The notes beneath the pieces were generated by a model. It was not told the DNA's origin and did not search any database. It was given only the letters and a program-made list of their open reading frames with translations. From NCBI GenBank assembly GCA_018623405.1, contig JAAZVO010000062.1, positions 1-12,056 on the forward strand: a DNA stretch of 12,056 nucleotides, in the 5' to 3' direction. Both the position numbers and the translations under genes were made by a program. Origin of the DNA: Crocinitomicaceae bacterium. Lineage in GTDB: Bacteria > Bacteroidota > Bacteroidia > Flavobacteriales_G > Salibacteraceae. The number at the start of each line of letters is the position of its first letter. The first letter of the stretch is position 1. This document shows, in pieces, positions 1 through 6,104 of the stretch.

Positions 1-132
1 AAACTATTGGATTGGGAGCCACAGGTATCAAGAGCTGATGGGTTAAAAATTACTTATGATTATTTCAAATCTTTACCTCCTGAAGAATTGTATAAGAAAG
101 AGCATAAGGATTTTAAGGCATTTGAGAAGTAG
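1..132 (+). CDS. NAD-dependent sugar-nucleotide epimerase/decarboxylase, C-terminal end (5' truncated by window)
   Basis: An open frame runs from the first base to a TAG at 130-132, giving 43 residues. The visible text contains LLDWEPQVSRADGLKITYDYF, which has the form of the C-terminal helix of extended short-chain dehydrogenases (L-x-W-x-P-x-V-S-x-x-x-G-L-x-x-T-x-x-Y-F). After it comes a basic tail, SLPPEELYKKEHKDF, of the kind I associate with Bacteroidota UDP-glucuronate decarboxylase-like (UDP-xylose synthase) proteins. The Rossmann domain and the catalytic YxxxK lie outside the window, so the exact substrate cannot be read. It sits at the head of a run of nucleotide-sugar genes on the same strand, which fits a role in making a surface-polysaccharide precursor in the cytoplasm. 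Membership of the SDR sugar-epimerase superfamily is fairly safe; decarboxylase activity is inferred. Confidence 0.7.
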   Translation, partial: KLLDWEPQVSRADGLKITYDYFKSLPPEELYKKEHKDFKAFEK

Positions 133-150
133 TTTGAACATTTTTAGTTT

Positions 151-167
151 TTAGTTTTTGGTTTTTA
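151..167. repeat. Left arm of 17-bp perfect inverted repeat bracketing the four-helix-bundle gene
   Basis: The arm reads TTAGTTTTTGGTTTTTA and is the exact reverse complement of 584-600. Its last base is the A of the ATG start codon of the enclosed gene. It is the inner end of a longer T-rich tract (141-167) built from 7-base units, TTTTTAG twice and then TTTTTGG. The other arm begins with the T of the gene's stop codon, so the two arms delimit the coding sequence almost to the base. In RNA they could pair into a long stem that closes off the whole gene. Confidence 0.85.
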
Positions 168-586
168 TGTCCTCAATTAGTGATTTTAAAGATTTAAGAG
201 TTTGGCAATTGGCAAATGAAATCTGTAATACTATTCTTGCTATTTCAAAAAACACTGGATTAAAAAATGATTTTGAGCTTAAATCACAAATAGATAGGGC
301 ATCTGGTTCTGTTGCAGATAACATTGCTGAAGGATTTGATCGTGATGGGAATAAAGAATTTGTTCACTTTTTAACAATTGCCAAAGGTTCTAATGCAGAG
401 GTCAGATCTCAATTAGAACGAATTAAGCAAAGAGAGTATATATCTTTAGAAGAGTTTTATGAACTTGATAACAAAACAATTTCACTTTCAAAACAACTTA
501 CAAGTTTTATTAATTACTTGAAAAGTTCTGCAATTAAAGGAACAAAGTTTAAAGAGCCTATAGAAGAATATATAACAAAGAACTAA
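167..586 (+). CDS. Four helix bundle protein (23S rRNA-intervening-sequence protein / S23 family)
   Basis: This 139-residue, cytoplasmic, all-helical protein has no signal peptide. The family (TIGR02436/PF05635) is recognised from FKDLRVWQLANEI at residues 7-19, IDRASGSVADNIAEGFDRD at 42-60 and FLTIAKGSNAEVRSQLERI at 68-86. These are the conserved helix 1, helix 2 and helix 3 signatures. Family members are often encoded in intervening sequences within 23S rRNA genes or singly inside polysaccharide loci. The related Avd proteins bind RNA as pentamers in diversity-generating retroelements. The molecular role of stand-alone members is not established. I chose the ATG at 167 because it gives the canonical N-terminus; a TTG at 158 would only add M-V-F. 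The gene is bounded by a perfect 17-bp inverted repeat that touches both its start and stop codons. It interrupts an otherwise tightly packed sugar operon with roughly 35-50 non-coding bases on each side, so it looks like an inserted cassette. No reverse transcriptase or rRNA is nearby. Confidence 0.88.
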   Translation: MSSISDFKDLRVWQLANEICNTILAISKNTGLKNDFELKSQIDRASGSVADNIAEGFDRDGNKEFVHFLTIAKGSNAEVRSQLERIKQREYISLEEFYELDNKTISLSKQLTSFINYLKSSAIKGTKFKEPIEEYITKN

Positions 587-600
587 AAACCAAAAACTAA
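584..600. repeat. Right arm of 17-bp perfect inverted repeat bracketing the four-helix-bundle gene
   Basis: The arm reads TAAAAACCAAAAACTAA, the exact reverse complement of 151-167. Its first three bases are the TAA stop codon of the enclosed gene. The match does not extend past either end. No T-run terminator follows it, so it is not an ordinary intrinsic terminator by itself. Confidence 0.85.
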
Positions 601-618
601 CCTCTAACAACGGACTTT

Positions 619-636
619 GAACCAGAACTAGAACCA
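619..636 (+). repeat. Three tandem hexamers (GAACCA GAACTA GAACCA) directly before the wbpD start
   Basis: The 18 bases preceding the ATG at 637 are three head-to-tail copies of GAACYA, with one base varying in the middle copy. There is no Shine-Dalgarno sequence, so this purine-rich, unstructured leader may act as the translation-entry region. It may also simply be low-complexity sequence left at the edge of the inserted upstream gene. Functional meaning is inferred only. Confidence 0.4.
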
Positions 637-1218
637 ATGAAAACTGAAAAAAGTTATTACGCCCACGAGCTTGCGGTAGTTGACGAAGGCTGCAAAATTG
701 GCCCCGGAACTAAAATTTGGCACTTTACCCATATTATGCCCAATTGTGCAATTGGCGAAAACTGTAACATAGGACAAAACTGTGTAATCTCGCCAGATGT
801 AGTTTTAGGAAATAATGTAAAAATTCAAAACAACGTTTCAGTTTACACGGGAGTGGTTTGTGAAGATGATGTATTTCTAGGCCCCTCAATGGTTTTTACC
901 AATGTAATTAATCCAAGGAGTGGCGTAAACAGAAGAGGTCAATACACCAAAACAATTGTAAAAAAAGGAGCCTCAATTGGCGCTAATGCCACTATTGTTT
1001 GCGGACATGATATTGGACGTTTTGCCTTTATAGGAGCAGGCGCTGTAGTTACCAAAGAAGTTCCTGATTACGCTTTGGTTGTTGGAAACCCTGCCAAACA
1101 AATTGGGTGGATGAGTGAATATGGCCACAGACTAAAGTTTGATGAAAATGGCATTGCTACATGTCTTGAAAGTAACGAGAAATATAAATTAGAGAATAAC
1201 AAAGTAAGCAAAGTATAA
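637..1218 (+). CDS. wbpD: UDP-2-acetamido-3-amino-2,3-dideoxy-glucuronate N-acetyltransferase (WbpD/WlbB type)
   Basis: This 193-residue cytoplasmic enzyme is predicted to transfer acetyl from acetyl-CoA to the 3-amino group of a UDP-2-acetamido-3-amino-uronate, the last step towards UDP-diNAc-uronic acids found in O-antigens. A left-handed beta-helix of hexapeptide repeats occupies residues ~10-155: IGPGTKIWHFTHI, IGENCNIGQNCVI, LGNNVKIQNNVSV, VVKKGASIGANATIVCG-like turns. The loop FTNVINPRS at 87-95 carries the asparagine (N89) expected in the WbpD/WlbB active site, and the terminal VPDYALVVGNPAKQIGWMSEYG at ~142-163 is typical of the family. Length matches the usual ~190-200. The ATG at 637 is the first residue of a normal family N-terminus (YYAHELAVVDEG). 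Its stop lies 1 nt before the dehydrogenase start, so the two are co-translated. The aminotransferase (WbpE) and oxidoreductase (WbpB) partners are not in view and may lie upstream. Another hexapeptide sugar acetyltransferase with a different amino-sugar substrate is possible. Confidence 0.82.
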   Translation: MKTEKSYYAHELAVVDEGCKIGPGTKIWHFTHIMPNCAIGENCNIGQNCVISPDVVLGNNVKIQNNVSVYTGVVCEDDVFLGPSMVFTNVINPRSGVNRRGQYTKTIVKKGASIGANATIVCGHDIGRFAFIGAGAVVTKEVPDYALVVGNPAKQIGWMSEYGHRLKFDENGIATCLESNEKYKLENNKVSKV

Positions 1219-1219
1219 A

Positions 1220-2521
1220 ATGAAGCATAAAGTATTAGAAGATCTAATAAATAAAGAATCTAAGTTGGCTGTTATTGGCCTTGGGTATGTAGGTTTACCT
1301 ATTGCCTTAGAGTTTGCAAGACATATTAAAGTTGTTGGGTTCGACATCAATAAAGAGCGTGTCGAGATGATGAAAAGAAATGAAGACCCATCTCAAGAGT
1401 TAGAAGCTTCTGCTTTTGAAGGGTGCGATATTGAATTTACCGCCAACCTTGATGACTTAAAAGATGTTCAATTTTTTGTGGTTGCCGTTCCTACCCCAAT
1501 TGATGAATACAACGCGCCTGATTTAAGGCCTTTAATTGGAGCGTCTAAAACAGTTGGCCAAGTACTCAAAAAGGGTGACTATGTTGTTTATGAGTCAACG
1601 GTTTATCCGGGTTGCACTGAAGATGATTGTGTTCCAATTTTAGAGGAGCTTTCAGGATTAAAATTTATTGATGACTTCAAAGTTGGTTATTCACCAGAAA
1701 GAATTAATCCGGGAGATAAAGAACATACCATTACTAAAATATTAAAAGTTGTTTCTGGTTGCGATGAGGAGTCTCTTGATGTTATTTCTAAAGTTTATGA
1801 AATTATTGTTGAGCCAGGCGTTCACAAGGCTTCTTCAATAAAGGTGGCTGAAGCTGCAAAAATTATTGAGAACACCCAACGCGACCTTAACATCGCTTTA
1901 ATGAATGAGCTTTCTATTATTTTCAATAGAATGGGCATAAACACCTATGAAGTTTTAGAAGCAGCAGGTACGAAATGGAATTTCTTGAAATTTTTCCCCG
2001 GTTTAGTTGGAGGGCATTGCATAGGTGTAGACCCTTATTACTTGCTCCATAAGGCAGAAGGTTTAGGCTACCATGCCAAGGTAATTAATGCAGGTAGGTT
2101 TGTAAACGATTCAATGGGCAATTACATAGCCAAACAAACAGTAAAAAAGATTCTTTCTTTTGGTAAAAACATTGCCGGTGCGCGTGTTTTAGTGATGGGA
2201 GCAACCTTTAAAGAAAACGTTAGCGATATAAGAAATTCTAAAGTTGTAGATGTAATTAGAGAGTTTAAATCTTACTCTGCAGAAGTTGAAGTGGTAGATC
2301 CTTATGCTTCAAATGAAGAAATGGAAGAGGAATATCATGTTACATTAACAGAAAAAGCTTCGGGTAAATACGATGCAATAGTAGTTGCAGTAAACCACGA
2401 TGAATATCAAAACCTTTCTGAGGATTATTTTAAGTCTATGATGACTGAAAATGGAGTTTTTGTTGATGTTAAAGGAATTTACAAAAACAAGATAAATTCA
2501 TTACACTACATAAGTCTGTAA
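1220..2521 (+). CDS. Nucleotide-sugar 6-dehydrogenase, WbpO/TviB type (UDP-GlcNAc/GalNAc to uronate)
   Basis: This 433-residue cytoplasmic enzyme of the UDP-glucose/UDP-HexNAc dehydrogenase family performs the two-step NAD+-dependent oxidation of C6 to a uronic acid. The N-terminal Rossmann domain carries AVIGLGYVGLP (17-27, GxGxxG). Next come VAVPTPID (88-95) and YESTVYPGCTEDDCVPILEE around 124-143. YSPERINPGD (157-166) and the central-helix EAAKIIENTQRDLNIALMNE (211-230) follow, the latter with the family's Lys214 and Asn218. The catalytic cysteine is C267 in GGHCIGVDPYYL, a form typical of WbpO/TviB rather than of UDP-glucose dehydrogenases. The C-terminal UDP-binding domain contains VLVMGATFKENVSDIRNSK (~325-343). 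Full family length. It starts 1 nt after the acetyltransferase stop and ends 1 nt before rmlB. The likely product is UDP-GlcNAc- or UDP-GalNAc-uronate, consistent with the neighbouring WbpD-like acetyltransferase. Substrate choice between the two HexNAcs cannot be read from sequence. Confidence 0.9.
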   Translation: MKHKVLEDLINKESKLAVIGLGYVGLPIALEFARHIKVVGFDINKERVEMMKRNEDPSQELEASAFEGCDIEFTANLDDLKDVQFFVVAVPTPIDEYNAPDLRPLIGASKTVGQVLKKGDYVVYESTVYPGCTEDDCVPILEELSGLKFIDDFKVGYSPERINPGDKEHTITKILKVVSGCDEESLDVISKVYEIIVEPGVHKASSIKVAEAAKIIENTQRDLNIALMNELSIIFNRMGINTYEVLEAAGTKWNFLKFFPGLVGGHCIGVDPYYLLHKAEGLGYHAKVINAGRFVNDSMGNYIAKQTVKKILSFGKNIAGARVLVMGATFKENVSDIRNSKVVDVIREFKSYSAEVEVVDPYASNEEMEEEYHVTLTEKASGKYDAIVVAVNHDEYQNLSEDYFKSMMTENGVFVDVKGIYKNKINSLHYISL

Positions 2522-2522
2522 A

Positions 2523-3572
2523 ATGAAAAAGGTATTAATAACGGGGGGTGCCGGCTTCATAGGCTCGCATGTTGTTAGATTATTTGTAAATAAATATCCT
2601 GATTATCACATTTTTAATCTTGATGCGCTTACATATGCCGGAAACTTAGAAAACATTGAAGACATTGAAGATAAGCCCAATTACACTTTTGTAAAGGCAG
2701 ACATCAATGATGAAAAAGCCATGCTCAATCTTTTTGAGAAAGAAGCTTTTGATGGAGTTATTCATTTAGCTGCGGAATCTCATGTTGATAGATCTATAGA
2801 AGACCCATTAGCGTTTCTAAAAACAAATATTATGGGTACTGTTAACTTACTGAATGCAGCCCGTAAAACTTGGAAGAACTTTGATGATAAACTTTTTTAT
2901 CATATTTCAACTGATGAAGTTTATGGCTCTTTAGGTGAAACCGGATTTTTTCTAGAAACTACTTCTTATGACCCAAAATCTCCGTACAGTGCTTCAAAGG
3001 CAAGTTCTGACCACTTTGTGAGGGCATATCAAAACACCTATGGAATGCCTGTGGTGATTTCAAATTGCTCCAATAATTATGGACCAAACCAATTTCCTGA
3101 AAAATTAATTCCGTTGTGTATCAACAATATTCAAAACAACCGACCACTCCCTATTTATGGTAAAGGAGAGAATATTAGAGATTGGTTATATGTGGTTGAC
3201 CACGCCCGAGCTATTGATGTTATTTTTCACTCAGGAAGAGTTGGAGAAACCTATAACATTGGTGGCTTTAACGAGTGGTCAAATATTGATTTGGTAAAAG
3301 AGCTTTGTAAAGTAATGGATGAAAAACTAGGAAGGCCTAAAGGAACTTCGGAAAAGCTCATTACTTATGTAACAGACCGAGCCGGTCATGATTTGCGCTA
3401 TGCCATTGACGCAACCAAAATAAAAGATGAATTAGGTTGGGAGCCTTCATTACAATTTGAAGAAGGCCTTAGAAAAACAGTTGATTGGTATTTAGAGAAT
3501 GAAGCTTGGTTGAAAAACATTACTTCTGGTGATTATCAGAATTATTATAACAAGCTATATCAGGATAGGTAA
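2523..3572 (+). CDS. rmlB: dTDP-glucose 4,6-dehydratase
   Basis: A 349-residue cytoplasmic SDR enzyme that converts dTDP-D-glucose to dTDP-4-keto-6-deoxy-D-glucose, the branch point for rhamnose and other 6-deoxyhexoses. NAD-binding GGAGFIGSH is at residues 8-16 and HLAAESHVDRSI at 81-92. The RmlB-specific catalytic trio is S-T-D-E-V-Y-G at 129-135 (Thr130, Asp131, Glu132). The YxxxK pair is Tyr155/Lys159 in PYSASKASSDHFVRAY, and NCSNNYGPNQFPEKLIPL and the C-terminal LGWEPSLQFEEGLRKTVDWY also match. Length is normal for the family. It follows the dehydrogenase by 1 nt, so translation is probably coupled. It is the last sugar gene on this strand; rmlA, rmlC and rmlD are not in the window. The 69 nt after its stop contain no hairpin, so transcription may read on into the TM2-protein gene and stop at the hairpin at 4088-4114. 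Confidence 0.95.
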   Translation: MKKVLITGGAGFIGSHVVRLFVNKYPDYHIFNLDALTYAGNLENIEDIEDKPNYTFVKADINDEKAMLNLFEKEAFDGVIHLAAESHVDRSIEDPLAFLKTNIMGTVNLLNAARKTWKNFDDKLFYHISTDEVYGSLGETGFFLETTSYDPKSPYSASKASSDHFVRAYQNTYGMPVVISNCSNNYGPNQFPEKLIPLCINNIQNNRPLPIYGKGENIRDWLYVVDHARAIDVIFHSGRVGETYNIGGFNEWSNIDLVKELCKVMDEKLGRPKGTSEKLITYVTDRAGHDLRYAIDATKIKDELGWEPSLQFEEGLRKTVDWYLENEAWLKNITSGDYQNYYNKLYQDR

Positions 3573-3641
3573 TTATTAACAACCTATACGCGTAAAATAA
3601 AAATTAATATACTTGTTATTATAAATCTTAAACAAAAATCT

Positions 3642-4067
3642 ATGAAAAAATTACTTTCCTTATTTGCGGGTTTATTCCTTGTTTCAACCCTTTCGTTTGC
3701 TGGAAATTACACATTAAACGATGAAAAAATTGACAACTTATTTGAGCAAGCCACAGAAGCTTCAATTATGGAATTATCTTCTGATGTAGTTTCTATGGCA
3801 GGAAATGCTGCTGCAACTACAATTTCAAGTGCTGTTGACACTGAAGTATTAATTGCTTTTGTATTGTGTTGGGTTGTAGGTGGATTAGGAATTCACAGGG
3901 TTTATATGGGTGGAAAACCAACCTTAATTTTAATTTACTTCATCACTTGTGGTGGTATTTTCGGTATTGTTACTTTAATTGACTGGGTAATGCTGTTAAT
4001 TAAGCTAGTGCAAGGCGAAGGAGTAGGTTCATACAAAAACAATGATAAGTTTTTTGGATGGCAATAA
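3642..4067 (+). CDS. Secreted/membrane TM2-domain protein
   Basis: A 141-residue protein. Residues 1-20 form a signal peptide (KK, hydrophobic core, cut after SFA). Residues 21-65 are a small-residue-rich, extracytoplasmic stretch (SSDVVSMAGNAAATTISSAV). Residues ~68-122 are a TM2 domain (PF05154): a first transmembrane helix AFVLCWVVGGLGIHRVYMGG with the family GxxGxHRxYxG turn, then a second helix ending GIVTLIDWVMLLI with the family Asp. TM2 proteins are widespread but of unknown biochemical role. The gene starts 69 nt after rmlB and ends 20 nt before a strong terminator. It could be the last gene of the sugar operon or have its own weak promoter; I saw no convincing one. It may be linked by fold to the two PGxGxxYxG proteins encoded convergently just beyond the terminator. 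Confidence 0.85.
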   Translation: MKKLLSLFAGLFLVSTLSFAGNYTLNDEKIDNLFEQATEASIMELSSDVVSMAGNAAATTISSAVDTEVLIAFVLCWVVGGLGIHRVYMGGKPTLILIYFITCGGIFGIVTLIDWVMLLIKLVQGEGVGSYKNNDKFFGWQ

Positions 4068-4087
4068 TTCCAAGAATCATTAAAAAT

Positions 4088-4114
4088 AAAAAAGGGGCGT
4101 TTGCCCCTTTTTTT
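4088..4114. terminator. Bidirectional intrinsic terminator between converging operons
   Basis: A perfect 11-bp stem pairs 4088-4098 (six A then GGGGC) with 4103-4113 (GCCCC then T-run) around a GTTT loop. The GC core is followed by seven T on the plus strand and, read in reverse, by six T on the minus strand, so it works for both strands. It lies 20 nt after the stop of the TM2-protein gene. It overlaps the first bases of the stop codon (4113-4115) of the last minus-strand gene, so that gene's mRNA ends immediately after its coding region. Confidence 0.92.
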
Positions 4115-4916
4115 ATTTTATACAATTTTCTAATCGTTTTAAATGACTATTTAGTATGATTTCATTTCTCTTTTCTGCTAAATAATAAGCCCTCCTTCTA
4201 CCGCCAAAATAAAATTTTTGCATAATTCCTGAGCCTACTGTAAAAGCGGTTAAATAGTTTGTCAAGAAAAAGTTATATCCAATAAAACCTAATGCTATGG
4301 CATTTAATCCAAACCCGGCTATTCCCTCTCCTACATAGCCTGAATAGGTTTGGCCCAAACCTGGAACAAAAGTTGAAAGCCACTCAGCCCTCGATGGCTT
4401 TTTTAACTTTAAATTTTTATACTCTTCAATCCAAGCAGAAAACTTTAAGCTATCAAAATGCCCCGTAAAAACCTTATCAGAATCTTTGGTTTGAAGTTCT
4501 TCAATAATCCCATTTTTAGTAAAAACTATTACTTTCAGTATTTGGTAGTCCTTAGTGAATTTTAAATTGCTACTACCATATTCTAACTTTTGAATTTCTA
4601 GAAGAGCAAGTTTATCATTGCCTTCTGCAAAGTTTAATAGAGCCTTTTGAGTTCCAATACAAAACTTCAATGAATCATTAACAGGAATTCGAAATTCATT
4701 TAGAAGCTCCAGACCTTTATGAAATTTTTTCTGTTCTTTTAATACGCTAACTTGTGCCAATAGTAATTCTCCCTTTTTATTTGGATCACTTTCTAAGTAA
4801 AAATCTTCAACTAATTGAAAGTATTGAAGATCAAGCTCAGATAGACTATCCTGAGAGAAAGTTTTATTGGTTATAAATAGACTTAAAAGGAATATGAAGA
4901 TTAAATAAAACCTCAT
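4113..4916 (-). CDS. Secreted membrane protein with PGxGxxYxG motif (TM2/DUF5683-like), paralog of the next gene upstream
   Basis: A 267-residue protein of unknown function. A signal peptide spans 1-21 (MRF, hydrophobic core, cut before QDS). Residues ~25-170 are a mostly helical, TPR-like extracytoplasmic region (LELLNEFRIP, KALLNFAEGNDKLALLEIQ). Residues ~174-250 are a membrane region opening with PSRAEWLSTFVPGLGQTYSG (174-193), followed by VGEGIAGF, two hydrophobic segments and FYFGGRRRAYYLAEKRN (235-251). This PGLGQxYxG-xxGEG signature resembles the DUF5683/TM2-like families; the assignment is inference. It aligns over its C-terminal half with the 270-residue product encoded just upstream (PGSGKVYAGKLGEG and FYFGNIYGAYFSVNITN), showing an old tandem duplication. 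Its start overlaps the upstream gene by 53 nt. The signal peptide requires that start, because no Met follows until residue 232. It is the last gene of the gld operon, ending on a terminator. Confidence 0.8.
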   Translation of the reverse strand: MRFYLIFIFLLSLFITNKTFSQDSLSELDLQYFQLVEDFYLESDPNKKGELLLAQVSVLKEQKKFHKGLELLNEFRIPVNDSLKFCIGTQKALLNFAEGNDKLALLEIQKLEYGSSNLKFTKDYQILKVIVFTKNGIIEELQTKDSDKVFTGHFDSLKFSAWIEEYKNLKLKKPSRAEWLSTFVPGLGQTYSGYVGEGIAGFGLNAIALGFIGYNFFLTNYLTAFTVGSGIMQKFYFGGRRRAYYLAEKRNEIILNSHLKRLENCIK

Positions 4917-5676
4917 TTTTTAACTTTTCATGATTTTCGATATTAGTAATGTTTACACTAAAATAAGCACCATAAATATTCCCAAAATAAAAGAATAAAG
5001 CAGGTAATCCTAAAAGATAGAATTGCGGATTGTTAAACCCTCCATTATTAAATTGTTCAATTGAGCTTCCTATTAAAATTCCAGTAATTAAAAAACTAGC
5101 AACACCTTCGCCCAATTTGCCGGCATAAACTTTTCCAGAACCCGGTAAAATCACAGAAAGATAACTAGCTAAAACAGGCGACTTTCTTTTTATTAGTTTA
5201 TTTTCTAGATAAACTTTATGCAGATCACGATAATGTTTTTTTAAGAGAAAGGTTTCGTCATTTAAACTGCTATAAGCAATAGAATCATATTTATCAATCA
5301 AAATATCCCTTCCCATAAAGAAAAGGCCTGATATAGCATTATTAGGGTTTAAATTAATAGAATTGGTAGAATCAATTCTATCATAATAAAGTTCAGATAA
5401 GAAATGGTAGTAAGATATTACCTCTTTTGGTTCTGAAGTTCTAAGTGCCTTAAACTGATTGCAAGCAATTTCAAATTCTTTACTGTAAAAAGAAGCTTTT
5501 GCAAATAAAAAATTTAATTCTGAGTTTCTTTTAAACCTATTTTCAATGGACAAATATTTAAATGCATCTTCAAACTCTCCGGCTTTGATAAGCTGTTTTG
5601 AAACGAAAATTTCATCTTCATATTGAGCTTGTAAAAAACAAGGACAAAGAACCAATATAAGGTATATAAATCTCAT
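4864..5676 (-). CDS. Secreted membrane protein with TPR-like N-terminus and PGxGxxYxG motif
   Basis: A 270-residue protein of unknown function. Signal peptide 1-18 (MRFIYLILVLCPCFLQAQ). Residues ~20-160 form helical, TPR/Sel1-like pairs (KQLIKAGEFEDAFKYLSIE, LFAKASFYSKEFEIACNQF). Residues ~165-245 are a membrane domain with SPVLASYLSVILPGSGKVYA (166-185) then GKLGEGVASF, two to three hydrophobic segments and FYFGNIYGAYFSVN (229-242). The C-terminal half is clearly paralogous to the 267-residue protein encoded downstream, including the turn motif P-G-x-G-x-x-Y-x-G and the F-Y-F-G / A-Y-[FY] motif. Its ATG at 5674-5676 shares one base with the TAA of the YidD-like gene (TAATG), a classic termination-reinitiation arrangement, so the two products are probably made in fixed ratio. 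Resemblance to DUF5683/TM2 domains is inference; no enzyme motif is visible. The C-terminal 17 codons overlap the next gene. Confidence 0.8.
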   Translation of the reverse strand: MRFIYLILVLCPCFLQAQYEDEIFVSKQLIKAGEFEDAFKYLSIENRFKRNSELNFLFAKASFYSKEFEIACNQFKALRTSEPKEVISYYHFLSELYYDRIDSTNSINLNPNNAISGLFFMGRDILIDKYDSIAYSSLNDETFLLKKHYRDLHKVYLENKLIKRKSPVLASYLSVILPGSGKVYAGKLGEGVASFLITGILIGSSIEQFNNGGFNNPQFYLLGLPALFFYFGNIYGAYFSVNITNIENHEKLKNEVLFNLHIPFKSIYNQ

Positions 5677-6104
5677 TAATGATTATGATACCATTCAATA
5701 TTGTCAATTACTTTTCCTGTTTCTTTATATATTCTAACAGCAGTAATATCTTGAGCAGAAAATTGCGTGCAACGTGTTAATCTATCGCTCGTTAAAAAGG
5801 TACCTTTTATTAATCCATATCTTTTAATTGACAAAACGCCAAAATTTGAACACGATATATCAAATAAACAATCGGCGAATATCTGAGGTGAAATTACTTT
5901 TTGGTAGAGAAATAATAAACCACCAGAAACTAGCGTAATCGGGTTAAATTTAATTATTGGTTTACTATCAGAAAATAAGTATTTGGGCTGATAATGAACC
6001 TCCACTTTTGAGTTTAGCTTCTCAAAAATAATAGCGCTATCCTCAGTTTGGGCAGAAACAAATAGTGATACTAAAAGAAAACAACTAATCAAGAAGTTTT
6101 GCAT
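5676..6104 (-). CDS. Exported YidD-like protein
   Basis: A 142-residue protein from the ATG at 6102-6104. Residues 1-19 form a signal peptide ending in VSAQ, and residues 20-60 are a linker without recognisable domain. Residues ~63-115 are a YidD-type domain (PF01809): FLYQKVISPQIFADCLFDIS, then CSNFGVLSIKRYG and LTSDRLTRC. The family pattern YQ-x(2)-SP, C-x(5)-C-S, a Y-G-L-x-K-G step and a final R-C is preserved, with Cys79, Cys85 and Cys112. Ordinary YidD is ~70-85 residues, cytoplasmic, lies between rnpA and yidC, and helps YidC insert membrane proteins. This copy carries a signal sequence and sits in a type IX secretion operon instead. An upstream in-frame ATG at 6149 would add 15 residues ahead of the signal peptide and lengthen the overlap with the upstream gene, so I prefer 6104 (20-nt overlap). 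Its stop is fused to the next start as TAATG. Whether the domain faces cytoplasm or periplasm is open. Confidence 0.8.
   Translation of the reverse strand: MQNFLISCFLLVSLFVSAQTEDSAIIFEKLNSKVEVHYQPKYLFSDSKPIIKFNPITLVSGGLLFLYQKVISPQIFADCLFDISCSNFGVLSIKRYGLIKGTFLTSDRLTRCTQFSAQDITAVRIYKETGKVIDNIEWYHNH

Noticed and set aside
158..166. TTG start for the four-helix-bundle protein
   Set aside because: It adds only M-V-F from the T-rich repeat; the family N-terminus fits the ATG at 167.
167..586. Avd accessory protein of a diversity-generating retroelement
   Set aside because: The fold family is shared, but no reverse transcriptase, template repeat or variable repeat is visible in the window.
3590..3641. 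Possible promoter for the TM2 gene (TATACTTG near 3610)
   Set aside because: One mismatch to TAnnTTTG and no TTG at the proper distance upstream; not better than chance in AT-rich DNA.
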